A stretch of DNA of 64,000 nucleotides, taken from NCBI GenBank assembly GCA_000729835.1, contig JFHB01000049.1, forward strand, positions 107,768 to 171,767. The letters are read 5' to 3'. The stretch is from Atkinsonella hypoxylon (taxonomy: Eukaryota > Ascomycota > Sordariomycetes > Hypocreales > Clavicipitaceae). The position numbers and the translations under genes are program-made. A model generated the notes under the pieces. The model did not search any database. It saw only the letters and a program-made list of their open reading frames with translations, and was not told the origin of the DNA. Below, piece after piece: positions 11,796 through 22,284 of the stretch (the first letter of the stretch is position 1; every line of letters begins with the position of its first letter).

Positions 11796-12427
11796 AAATG
11801 CAGCGCGAATGGGGGCCCGATCTTAATGCACACAACGAGGACACTTGAAAATATTAGTTCATAGCCATGGGACGCTTCCCTCCGTGCATAATTGAACATG
11901 TGAACTCGCGAGGCGCGAAAAGCTGCACACGCTGAGCGTGGATGGGTCTAGAAATCGTAACTCTGGATGCGTCGTGCGATAGCTTACTTGGGTGACGAAG
12001 TTTTCGTTCCAGCCAGAACGAGTCAGCAAATTGTGGTACATACCATAGCACCCAGGCACCTACCTCCATGGGTATATGTTTGCCTACCTCGATACGTATC
12101 AATATCGTATTGTAACTGGGTATATGCAGGCTATGTTGAAGGCGTACTTGACATTGACAGGCTGTTGTAGACGTCCTGTCTACAAAGGCGGAGAGAGTTT
12201 ATTCGCACGTTTTCTTAATGATGGGCAAAAAAAAAAAAAAATAATATAAATTCGACGAAGAGAGCCCAATTACACATCATGCTATGCTCCATCGCCATCT
12301 GAGCACTCGTATGCATAGTTTCCACGCCGCTAGTCTATGTACTTCATTGCCTGCGTTCAAGAGGCTCCGGTCACTGTGCATGGAGCTATGTGCACAACGC
12401 TGAAGACTAATATTCATCATCAAGTTC
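11796..12427. other. Spacer between convergent OPT and esterase genes
   Basis: 3' untranslated and intergenic sequence only. It contains a poly-A run at about 12226-12241. No gene is supported. Confidence 0.6.
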
Positions 12428-13342
12428 CTACTGCGCAGGTCCATGGTGTGTGACTGGTGACCCTGCGGCAGCCAACTGGCGGTTTATAAACTCGCGCGCC
12501 TCCTGCCCGTACTTCTTCACGTACAGGGCGTGAGCATTTGCATCCTGTCCTTTGCAGCAATAAGGATCCGGCCCATCGCAATACGACCGAATGTTCCTAG
12601 CGTGGGGGCAGTTCTTTGGTTGAGCGGCGAACTATGATAAGTTAGCGAAGCTCAGCTGATCTGGTTGCAGAGTTACTCACGCCGCCGGCTTGGCAGGTTC
12701 CGCTCACGTAGGGCTTCCCGTGCTCATAGCTAGGGCTGCCCATAAATACAGCAGCCTTGATCATGTTGGCAGCACTCTCGCAGATGAGCGGCATTTTCTG
12801 GTCACCTCCGCAGTAGGCGGCCTCAGTGATTTGTCCGCCCTGTTCAAGGAGTCAGCGAGGGTATATTCAAGAGCGATGAGGTCATATGTGCATACCTGGG
12901 AGTAGCCCATGACCACGAGCTTTGATTGCGGGCATCTCTTGTTGAAATCGTTGACGGCTTTGGCCACGGCGGCTGTTCCCAGTTTCACGGATTCTGGGTA
13001 CGGGACACCACCGCATGATCTTGCTCCGCCGCAGGCAGGATACTGAATTGCTTCCGCGGTGAATCCATCGTGATCTTTCTTCAGCTGGTCTACTAGCGTG
13101 ATGAGAAGATCAAAGCCAGGAGGCTGACCGGTTCCACGTGCGACAAAGGCGTGGATTGGCGGGCAGGATTCGGCATTGGGAGCCGGGGCACCGACATTGA
13201 TATCGCCCGCTTCATCGCCATTTCCATCGCCATTGTCGGCGCCACCGTCACCGTCACCGTCACCGTCATCGCGAATGGCAATGGCAGTGGCAAGAACTGC
13301 CTGAAGCCCGAGTAGAAGACCAAGGTTACGTCTCAGCTGCAT
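12428..13342 (-). CDS. Secreted CE5 esterase (acetylxylan esterase/cutinase family)
   Basis: Serine esterase of the cutinase superfamily. Three exons: 13342-12896, 12839-12681 and 12631-12428 (introns of 56 and 49 nt, both phase 0), giving 269 residues. A signal peptide covers about residues 1-22 (LGLLLGLQAVLATAIA). A Gly/Asp-rich linker (about residues 24-52) precedes the catalytic domain beginning at CPPIHAFVARGTGQPPG. The nucleophile Ser148 is in GYSQGG, with the splice site right after the Gln. The Asp is D224 in CDGPDPYCC and the His is H236 in DANAHALY. The CDxxDPYCC and YGQEA motifs point to the acetylxylan-esterase branch rather than true cutinase. The substrate (xylan acetate, cutin or other esters) is inferred. 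The Asp/Gly linker is unusual for the family. Confidence 0.92.
13240..13270. repeat. Hexanucleotide repeat coding the Asp/Gly linker
   Basis: Head-to-tail CACCGT units on the + strand (coding GAC GGT, Asp-Gly, on the minus strand) inside exon 1 of the esterase. The number of units sets the linker length. Confidence 0.75.
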
Positions 13343-15442
13343 TTTGTTTGACTGTGAGATATGTCTTGTCTTGAGCAAGTGAGTTGGTTTGGGATCAGAG
13401 GATGGGGACTATAGGTCGTATTTGTAATGGAAAGACCGTGGTTGCCTCCGGAGACAAAGGTGCAGGAACTGGGAACGCACGGATATACGCTTCATATTGC
13501 ACGGCTATTTCAGGAACAAGGTCCGTCAGAGTACATGGATCCCCAGCCGGAGATGCCGTGACAATTTTACAACCTTGGACTACCGGGCCTTCATGATTGC
13601 AATATAGCCTCTGGGTGATTTTACAGAAATATATGGCGGACGCTTCATCATGGCCATAGAGCTGTGCGGGCAATTAGGTTGTTACTGTTCGTGGTGATAG
13701 ACCATGTAGCTCAGAGGGAGTTTAGCCTGGATTTCTTCTGCATGATTGATAACTATACGCTGGATAGGCGCTGTTACTTCTGCTACTCATGGTCAAAGAA
13801 AGCCCTAGCGGGAGGGAAAAACCTATTCCTCCAGTCTTTGCGAACGGTGGTCAGGGGTCCCGGAGCTGCCGCGCGGCGGCGTGGCATAGATTCGTTCTAT
13901 GCATAAATTGGCTAAAGTACCCCCGGGAATAGAAATCCCAGGATCATTGTGCCAAGATGGGGACCTTTATTGGCTGAAACTATACCTGGTAGGTAAACTT
14001 GCAAATCAACCTACTTAATAGAGGTAGTTTCAACCAATCAACACGGCCCTCGTAGGGTTGCCCTAAGACATTATAGAACCTTAGCTGATTATACGGTAAG
14101 GATCTAGAACTAGAGGCCCTCTACTCCGTAAGCCACAATGTTATCTAGCTTTACCACTAACAATTGCAGCCTACTTACTTGCCTGCGAAATGACGTGGTA
14201 ATTCTGCGTATCGTGATAAGCGTCGATGCTTGCCAGTTCTGTGTTTCTGAAACATCATAAGGAGGAGAAACTAGTGCATGTCAGATGATCATTCGACTTG
14301 ATTGATTGATTGATTCCACCGACCCATGTCGGAGTCCGAAGTCGAAGATACTCCCTTTTCGCGTGGACGCACGACGCATCGTGGTGTTGGGCGCAATGTT
14401 TCCGGCTAATCAGAGGCGGGCGCTCACCTCACGCAGTTCGTCCAGGTTAATTTCCATGTTCTTTATTTTAAACACTGGGGATTTTTTTCTTTTTTACGAG
14501 GGGCATATTGTAGGGACGGCAGGTTTCATCCTGGAAGGTTCGTCACGAGCTGTACTCTATCTCTTTGAAACACCAAGCCCACGTTACCCTGGCTGGGCTG
14601 ATGCCCCTTTTGCTTTCTCGTTTTCGCTACCGACCCACTTTTTTAAAGAGGGTCGCGCGGGTAGGTGGGGCGATTTACTTTAGAGTCCAAAAAGGATCAC
14701 AACCGAGGGCGGGTGATTCTTCACCCGTGTGCTTGCGTTCCTTCGTCAAGGACTTTCTGCCCCCAATGCTGTACATAGTACATAGGACAGTGTAGTCTAG
14801 AAAATGAGCGGGCCAGCCGGACAAGTTGGAGTCTCCTCGAGGCCGACATCTTCGATCTATGCCCACATTAACCAATCACGATAAAGCACGCACACCGCCG
14901 CGGGCGGCAATAGACTTTTCCAGAGCAAACCCTGTCTTTTTGCTTCCGATGAACCCGGATCAGCGAGTGGAAACTCACGACTAGTTTTTCGGCAAGACGC
15001 CGATGATATCGCTTCTCGTTTCTTGCTTCTAAGCGCCCCAAACAGCAGTCGAGGATGCAACCTAGCTTACTTCGACATGGCTAGCTGTGAGCAGACGATG
15101 AACGTGCCGAGATCCTGTCTCATAGCGTCGGTAGTTACTCGGGGACGCAGTTTGGTGAAAGTTACGCGCAGTAAAAGGCTGTTCAGGTTCAATACTAGCC
15201 TATGGATCAGTAATGGGTCAAAAGACGGCATGATTCAGAAATATTGATCCGCGACGGGCGCATTAGAAGATACGTCATCACCCAGGAATGTTCGGCAAGT
15301 ATGACGCGACTTCCACAATGTCACTATCGTTGATCAGATTAACATAATCTTTATTATGATATTGAGCCGCAATAAAAACAGTATTCACATCAGTAATCCG
15401 ACAATCCTACCCAATCTCGGTAACACGATATCACAACCCGTC
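13343..15442. other. Gene-free stretch of 2.1 kb
   Basis: No frame carries a domain. The largest (14306-14683, 125 codons) is compositionally ordinary and lacks splice or homology support. An imperfect hairpin lies at 13969-14038. The stretch 13950-14250 is rich in CTAG/TTAG words and may be old mutated repeat sequence. Confidence 0.5.
13969..14038. repeat. Imperfect 17-19-bp inverted repeat
   Basis: ATTGGCTGAAACTATACCT (13969-13987) faces AGGTAGTTTCAACCAAT (14022-14038), with one mismatch and a TA insertion in the left arm. A second inner pairing is possible (GTAGGT with ACCTAC). It could be a tiny MITE remnant; no target duplication is evident. Confidence 0.45.
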
Positions 15443-16953
15443 TCACATGACAAAAAGCAGATTGACGTCTGAAATCATGTTAGTTATTACACTTCTGCCG
15501 CGCGCGAGGCGGGAAGTTGACATACCTAGAGGATGACTACATGAAAGCTGCGGCTTTTGGGTATATTTTGCCTCAAGAAGGTCTCGAATGCTGTTTAGAA
15601 GTTGCACATAGCTTTGCTGTCGATTTGCCGTCAAAGCATTTATAAAAGCCCAGGACATGGCACCAGTGGCTTGATTGGCAATAGTAGCATCGGCGCTGGA
15701 GTAGCTTTGTTAGTCATCGCGCCTCAGCCGTCCATATTCAAGGACACAACTTACGATGTTTGGTTGTCCTTGCTACCAGACCACATGATGACATCGGCAG
15801 GCGACGTCCTAGTATCCTTGGTCTTGTTGTAGGCAGCATCGCCCTTGAAAGCCGTCTTGGCGAACCCAAAAACGGCACTAGCTACGCCAGCCATGTCGCC
15901 TCGAGCGTAGGAGCCTAACGCACCGAGCAAACCTTGGCCAGCTTCCTTGGCCAGATTTGGCTCTTTCAACACACCCTTTGTCGAATAGACGTATGGTAGG
16001 TCCAGAGCAGTGGCTGAGTGGCAAGAATCGAAGATTGCGGTCAAACGAACGCCGGGTTGAAGAGGTCTGACCAGTCGAAAATGCATCTCATCGTCAACAA
16101 TGTGTCCAGCTTGCTGGTGATCAACGGGATAGATAACCTCGTCATAACCGTCATCTTCATCGCCATCGAGATCCTCGGTTTGGCCGCCATGACCTAGCAC
16201 TTATTAGCCCTATTTTTCTCTCGAAAAAATCAGTTGATGCCTCTCACCAGAATAGTGGAAGAACAGAGAATCGTTAGGACGAGCGTCTTTCACAAGCCAA
16301 CCCATAGCACGAAGCATATTGTCTCTAGTTGGGCGCATAACCGGATTTTGCTGGTCATCAGTCAAGATGACCATGTCTTCCTTTTTATATCCATAGTAGG
16401 TGGTCAAGAAGCGGGACACATTCTGTACGTCGTTGATGCAGCCGCGGAGCTCTCCTTTCTGGCCAAAATAGTTTATTCCAATGAGCAAAGCCTTTCTGTT
16501 GCCGGTACAGTTGGAGTATTGGAAAGTGTAGCCTTGAGGGGCGCCGTTACCAAAATGCTGGGGAGTCGTAGGCGGAGGCGGCCCAGCCAACGGATAACCA
16601 AATTTATCGTAATTTGGGGGTGGTGGGTGAGACGGCGGACGATTGTATTGAGGATGCGGGCTTTGGCCATAAGCTGGCGGCGGAGGGCCGGATGGTGGGC
16701 GTGGTCCAGGAGGAGGAGGACCATAATTGCCTTGAGGAGGTCCGTAGTTACCTTGATACGGACCATAGTTACCCTGAGGAGGGCCATGATAGCCCTGAGG
16801 CGGCCCGTAATTCCCTTGAGGAGGGCCTTGAGGAGGACCACCGTAGTTTCCGTAGCCGTAGCCGAATCCCGGTCCTTGGCCTGGAGGAAAACCACCGCCT
16901 CCGCCATGATGCTGCTGAGCGCCGTAATGGCCCTGACCCGGGTAACCTGCCAT
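15443..16953 (-). CDS. mca1: Metacaspase (type I), caspase-like Cys protease
   Basis: Ca-dependent Arg/Lys-specific protease of clan CD, involved in stress response, aggregate clearance and cell death in fungi. Four exons: 16953-16248, 16193-15755, 15695-15526 and 15468-15443, with introns of 54, 59 and 57 nt that preserve frame, giving 446 residues. Residues 1 to about 140 form a Gly/Pro/Tyr/Gln-rich prodomain with repeated GNYGPPQ units. The p20 core begins near R153 (RKALLIGINYF). The catalytic His237 is in YSGHGGQ and is split by intron 1. The catalytic Cys293 is in DSCHSATALDLPY. SADATIANQATGAMSWAF spans intron 2. The last exon codes only the end of PLDVNLLFVM. All catalytic residues are intact. 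Confidence 0.95.
16700..16880 (-). repeat. Coding repeat in the metacaspase prodomain
   Basis: Tandem imperfect copies of a codon block for Gly-Asn-Tyr-Gly-Pro-Pro-Gln (also with His/Tyr/Gln variants). Such Q/G/Y/P-rich prodomains are typical of fungal type I metacaspases. Confidence 0.7.
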
Positions 16954-18292
16954 CCTAGAAGCTGCGACCTGAGTGCGGAAAGTAGTTCTGAGCGGTGGAC
17001 TCGAGGATGAAGAGGGTGCAAAGTTTCGATCGCTGAGGTCGGAGAAGAGTTGCCTTGCGCTAATAGCTGACTAGTCCTGATTCCTGCACTTGATGACGTA
17101 CCACCGCGCGAGGGGTAAATAGTGCGCAGACAGAGATATCCTGTGCAGATACTAGAGAACACACCTGTTCTTGAAGGCGAGGGAAGGATGGGAGCAAGAT
17201 GCGACTCGAGGAAAGATGAAAGAGGTTGAGGATAATGTGTCGAGTGGTAGAGAAATCATGTGGCTAAACCAAGACACAAGACGCAACAGCAACAGCTCAT
17301 CGCGATATGATTGATGGATCGGTGCCCCGCCTCGCCCCGCCCCCACCACGAACTTCACTCAGGACTCAGGAGGTCAGTCTGGAGTCCAACTCTGAGACGG
17401 CGCGGGACTCAAGTGGCAGTTCCCCTTTCGCTTGATGGCCTCTTCACAAGCGTAATGGAATTACGAGAGCAGGCATTCGAAGGCCTTGATGTCCGAAGAG
17501 ACTGGAATGTGACCGGCTTGAGTAAGCCTGAGAAGGCAATATCTGGAACTCGTCAAGATGATCTAGTAGCTGAGGTCTGACGTACGTGGTCTCAAGTACC
17601 TACATACAGACAGACAATTTAATCGGTCCATGGAAACCCATCCATCCCATCCGTCATCGCCTTAGATGGCCCTCTATAGCTCGATTAATTTGTCGGGCAA
17701 GTGCCAAGGTACCGGTTCCAGCTATCTTTGATCCAAGTGGGACCAGGCCTTTCAACGACCTAAGCGGTGACAAAGATTTGTATGCCGAGCATATTCCGTA
17801 TGTAAATCACTCAATAGTTAAATGCTATTCTGCCAGAAAAAAAAAAAAAAAAAAAAAAAAAGCCCCACTGGAACCCCAAGCCCCAAACCCCATTCCACAA
17901 ACTCATCTTCTACTCTCAACACGTGCATGGTTTTACGTGTGCGCTCGTCTCATCCCTCCCTCCTTGTTCCTTGTTTCCGTGTGGATGGTGGTGATTGCTA
18001 ACTACAGACTATTAAAACTAAGCGGGAATGCGCACTCTCAGTTCCAGGGACCAACTAGCTTCGTGCTGCCTCCCTAGTCGAGCGGGCTCCAATTGGAGGG
18101 TTTGAATTAAAATAATATGGCAGTCCCGTTTCGTTCCACTTCGTCCCAACGAAGCCTCACTTGTGCTTCACTTCGCGGCCTGCTTCATTTCATTTCCGCT
18201 CGAGGGTCTAATTCGCCAAGTTTTTGCACATCGTTCCGCACAGCTAGGCCTGCGCCATGTCGGACTAAGGAGTGACGAACCAGTTCTCCAAC
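16954..18292. other. Divergent spacer between metacaspase and WW-protein genes
   Basis: Shared 5' region of two divergently transcribed genes. It holds a poly-A run at about 17838-17861. No gene is supported; frames at 17311-17580 and 17586-18077 have no domain and end in simple sequence. Confidence 0.55.
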
Positions 18293-19186
18293 ATGGGGTT
18301 CGGTGGCCCTCCTTCCCAAGGTAAGGGATAGCCCATTGCTTAAGTCGTATGTGGTCACTTTATTTACCAAGTTTTACAAACAGGATACCAGCAAGGCCAT
18401 AGAGAGTACAATCAGTACGCACCCATCCAGCCTCAGTACTGACCTTCCCCGGACAAGCCGCCTTTGCCTCCAGGCTGGACACCTCTTTTCGACCAACACT
18501 ATGAGCATTGGTATTATGTCGAAGACGCTACTGGCAAGACACAATGGGAAGCTCCCGGATACCCTGCGCCGATTCTGATGCCGATGCAAAGCCCTTCAGC
18601 ACCTGGTCGGAATGGCTACGGTCCTCCAGGTCCTCTCCCCATCGACGGGTATGCTGGCTACGACCAATCTGGTGCACCAGGTGGAAAACATGGCAAGAGT
18701 AAAGGAAATGGAATGGGAGGCATGCTTGTTGGCGCCGCCGGAGGTATGGTAGCTGGAGCTGCACTTCACCACGCTATGTCTCGTAGCAGTAGCAGCAGCA
18801 GCAGTGGCAGGGAAAGGTACGACCATCACTCAAATACTGCTGCCCCTGGGGCCGGCATGGCTGCAGCTTCATATGCATACCAAAGCGAGTATCCTTCAAA
18901 TGACTATCCGCCATCAGTTCCCGTCGCCTACGACGATGACGGTGACGGAGAATTCCCAGAGGCGGTTTGCTACAAGTCCTGGGATCTTGATGCTGGCTAC
19001 CAGGAAAAGCTAGCGGAGGCAGCTAGCTCAAGCGCTAGCAGCAGTGAGAGAGAGGACCTCGAAGAGCTAGAGAGAGAGTTGCGTGAAGCCGCGGAAGAGC
19101 TCGAGGAAGAGCTGTACGAAAGCCGGGAAGATTCCGAGGAAGAGGAGATCGTCTACTATGAAGACTATTCTCACGATGATGATTAA
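18293..19186 (+). CDS. WW-domain protein with acidic C-terminus; splice form uncertain
   Basis: Exon 1 is 18293-18320 (MGFGGPPSQ). With the near acceptor (intron 18321-18383) the frame runs through YQQGHREYNQYAPIQPQY and hits TGA at 18440-18442, although the very next codons, PSPDKPPLPPGW, are clearly coding. With a distal acceptor (TGCCTCCAG, intron 18321-18473) the frame skips the TGA and gives a 246-residue protein. It has a WW domain (W of GWTPL and W of TQWEAPGY, aromatic WYYVE core; residues about 10-40), a Gly/Ala hydrophobic patch (GMLVGAAGGMVAGAALHHA), a Ser run, and a Glu/Asp-rich end. WW domains bind Pro-rich ligands; the partner here is unknown. Either alternative splicing or a nonsense change (CGA to TGA) or an assembly error explains the stop. 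Confidence 0.65.
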
Positions 19187-19943
19187 ATGACGAACTTTAC
19201 GAGCCCCAGAAGAGCCCGCAGGATCTCTCCAACGACTTATGAATTGGGTTTAGGCAGGAATTTTTGTAGACTTGAGCACTCAGGAATGAGGGGCAATGAT
19301 ATGAATAAGTCACCATAGACGGATAGTCAGTATGGCCTGCATTTGTGGAACTAGGTCTTTTGCGATCGGCTGTCGTGGTTTAGCTTAGGTTTAAGTTCTG
19401 CAGCCGCAGATGATTGGACGCACCTCTCAGATTTGCAAACTATCCAACAGAAAATCCGAGTTTCAATCTTCCGTGAGCATCCCTTTGCAGGTTGACGACG
19501 CCGGAACTAAGCCACTGTTGCTCGTTCCTCCCGTGTATACTGTTTCTGCATCTTATTCGTCTATTTAGGCATGACCATAAGTTACGTGGATGAATGGTCA
19601 CAGCTACTCAACGAGCTTCAACATAAGTCAGATGGCACAATCACCTAGTTCCGACCTGTCCGCAGCAGAGACAATGGCCTGGCGGGCTGCAACAAAGACT
19701 GTACCCAGCCTGCGGTGCAACAGTCCGCCAGACAAGCATGCATCCGTACTATATATAGTAAGCAAGCGTGACTAGCTTGAGTCACGTCTCTGTCAACCCG
19801 TGGGAGCTGCAAGTTGTCTCTTCACTGTTTTATCTCAGCAGCATCAAAGGCATAGACTTTGATATGCAGATTTATTTTTAAAGCTTTTTTAGTCTATTTT
19901 CCTATGTTCTTTGCTCGGATAAATCGTGACAGCCCATGATCAC
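19187..19943. other. Spacer between convergent genes
   Basis: 3' regions of the WW-protein (+) and reductase (-) genes. No gene, RNA or notable repeat seen. Confidence 0.6.
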
Positions 19944-21048
19944 TTACTGAATGCGCAGCACAGCCTTGCCAAAGTTCTTGCCCTCGAAAATGCCAATCAA
20001 GCCGGCAGGAGCATTATCGATGCCGTCGGTGAAATGCATCTTGGCCTTGAAGCTGCCATCCGCCAACCACTGCTGTAGCTTCTCCTGGTGCTCGCGGTAG
20101 TAAGCTGGGCCGAAGTCAGGGTTGCTGACGATGAAGCCCTGAATAGTGAGCTGCTTGGTGACGATGTTCATGACGTTCCGGACGCCGTATGCCTCGCCCG
20201 TGTTGTTGTACTGGCTGATCTGTGTGGAGGGTTCAGTATACGGCGTGAGGCGGAAGGCACACGTATGTTTTCCGAGTATGACTTACCATGCCGCAGGCAA
20301 CAATCCTTCCAGAGGTGTTGAGGTGAGCGAGCGCAGCGTCCAGGTGCTCGCCACCGACGTTGTCGTAGTAGATGTCGATGCCACGGGGAGCCAAGCGCTT
20401 CAGCGCGTCACCAGGCGACTCCTTCCTGTAGTTGAAGCCAGAGTCAAAGCCAAGCTCCTTCGTGATAAAGTCCAGCTTCTCGTCTGATCCGACCGAGCCA
20501 ATGACCGTCAACCCCTCCTTCTTGGCAATCTGCCCAACGAGCTGACCGACCGCACCGGCAGCCGAGCTGACGAAGATGGTCTCGCCCTTCTTCGGCCTGC
20601 CGATCTTGTACAAGCTCGACCACGCCGTCAGGCCGGGCATTCCCAGTGCGCCGGTGAAAAGAGCCAGGTCCAGGTTGTGCGGGTTTTGGACCTTGCGCAC
20701 CGCCTGTTTCTTGACGTCAGCGATGGAAGCGTACTCGGCGATCGGCCCGTACGCCTTGACGATGTCGCCCTCGGTGAAGTCCGGGTTGTCGCTCTTGAGG
20801 ACTTTGGCGACGGTGTCGTTGACGATGGGCTCGTTGAGGGTGAAGGCAGGGCTGTAGGACTGGATGCTCGGGTCTCGCATCTTGACGCGCAGGTAAGGAT
20901 CAAAGGAGGCATATAGGACTTGGACGATGAGGCCGTCCTTCGGAACGGTGTCGAGGTCAATTTCCCGGGTTTCGACGACAAGGGTCTCGCCTGCGACGGG
21001 TAAGCCCTTGGGGACCTTTTTGTAGACGAGGGTTCTGTTGGCGGTCAT
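19944..21048 (-). CDS. NADP-dependent medium-chain reductase (PTGR/alkenal reductase type)
   Basis: Zinc-independent MDR enzyme that reduces activated C=C double bonds of alpha,beta-unsaturated carbonyls using NADPH. Two exons: 21048-20287 and 20219-19944, with a 67-nt phase-0 intron, giving 345 residues, the usual family length. The start ATG (MTANRTLVYKKVPKG) matches the typical N-terminus. SFDPYLRVKMRD, ALGMPGLTAWSSL, the nucleotide-binding SSAAGAVGQLVGQIAKKEG and DIYYDNVGG are classic for leukotriene B4 12-hydroxydehydrogenase-like reductases. The C-terminal exon has QGFIVSNPDFGPAYY and ends NFGKAVLRIQ. The physiological substrate is not inferable. Its 5' region holds a T-run/A-run hairpin. 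Confidence 0.94.
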
Positions 21049-21105
21049 TGTGGATGCAGTGAGATTATCTATCGGTCGATATGAAAATGAAGTGTAATTT
21101 GTAAG

Positions 21106-21147
21106 GTTTTTTTTTTTTTTTTTTTCAAAAAAAAAAATTATATATAT
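21106..21147. repeat. Poly-T/poly-A run pair upstream of the reductase
   Basis: About 18 T followed after one C by about 11 A and then (TA)n, 58-100 nt upstream of the reductase ATG. It could form a hairpin or a nucleosome-excluding tract; length is likely variable. Confidence 0.7.
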
Positions 21148-22284
21148 AGGGAGTGCCGAGGCATCATCTTCACTTTTGGGAACAGAGTTTACCAATACTG
21201 AGCGGAGTTGGACAGAACCGGCCGTGAACTTTGTCTCCGGAGTGAATAGGCACAGCTTAAACCTAAAACAGAAGGACATACCGCGACATCTTTGCGGCAG
21301 AGGTACTTGTTACAAATCCCCTTTCGTCTCTCTGACGTTGAGATTTCTAAGGCTTAAGCTTATATCGGCTACGAAGTTAGTTGATAGAAATCGCATGTTG
21401 TGATACTGCATCGCGAAGATGTCATGTTGAACTACTCCAATGCACGGAAGAAAGTGTAGTCAGATTCTACGACGCAAGGGGTACCTCTATAACTAGCAAT
21501 TGCTGTGACAGAAAGCCATGTAGCGGGAATGACCTCCTCCACTGGGACCTTGACCAGGGAGTCGGGACCTGTTGCTGAAAAGACCTTCGATCAACTGCTG
21601 TTAAAGCTGCTAGAAAGATTCAGCAGCGACATGAGCAATTGCTTACATGGCTTGCTGACATGGCTTGCTTACCTCCATGTATATAACGAAGTATCTGCAG
21701 AATCACATCCACCCTATGATAAACGCCTCTCAAGACAACACCTCCTGGATCCTGTACACAAATAGCTAGCAACGAGGTATCTCCAGCTGCCCAGCGGGAC
21801 AAGGGGCCATCCCACCGAGATTCCCCCAGCCGATCTCTGCAACGGCTACTCAAGCGAGTGGTTTCTTCACGCGAGGCGCCGCGCTCGTCATGAGAGTCCC
21901 CGCCGGCCAAGCCCAAGGCAAATGCGTCATCCCAAGGCGGCCATCAATCGTGTCGCGGCAGATGTCCGCGTGACGCGCAACGGCGGCGAGATCTGCATCG
22001 GCCAGATCCATATTGACGATGCCATCTCGCACAAGCCTGTTGCTGAGCTGTGGTCACATTGCTGCTGCGTAAAGGTCAAATTTCAATGTTCCCTCCGGTT
22101 TCTGCCTGAATTGGCTGGTTGGTTGGTTGGTTGGTTGGTTGGTTGGTTGGTTAATTAGTTAGTTCGTTAGTTACACCGCTTATTATTATCATGTACACCG
22201 ATCGTATCACCTGCATGTCCTCTCGCCTTCGCCTCTCTCCTTCCCCCTTGTTCAAAGATAAAAAACAAAAAAGACACCTACACC
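21148..22284. other. Divergent spacer upstream of reductase and methyltransferase genes
   Basis: No supported gene. The part at about 21830-22060 is more GC-rich than its surroundings and reads NGGEICIGQIHIDDAISHK in one frame, which looks coding-like, but I recognise no family and the frame is only 78 codons. A GGTT tetranucleotide array follows at 22117-22152. Confidence 0.45.
22117..22152. repeat. (GGTT)9 microsatellite
   Basis: Nine tandem GGTT units, 133 nt upstream of the methyltransferase start codon, followed by TTAATTAGTTAGTT degenerate units. Confidence 0.9.

Noticed and set aside
13700..13780. GTAGCTCAGAGGGAG resembles the D-arm start of a tRNA.
   Set aside because: No matching acceptor stem, anticodon arm or TTCRA box at the right spacing.
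14306..14683. 125-codon frame in the spacer between esterase and metacaspase genes.
   Set aside because: Mixed composition, no recognisable motif, poly-T-derived Phe run; likely chance.
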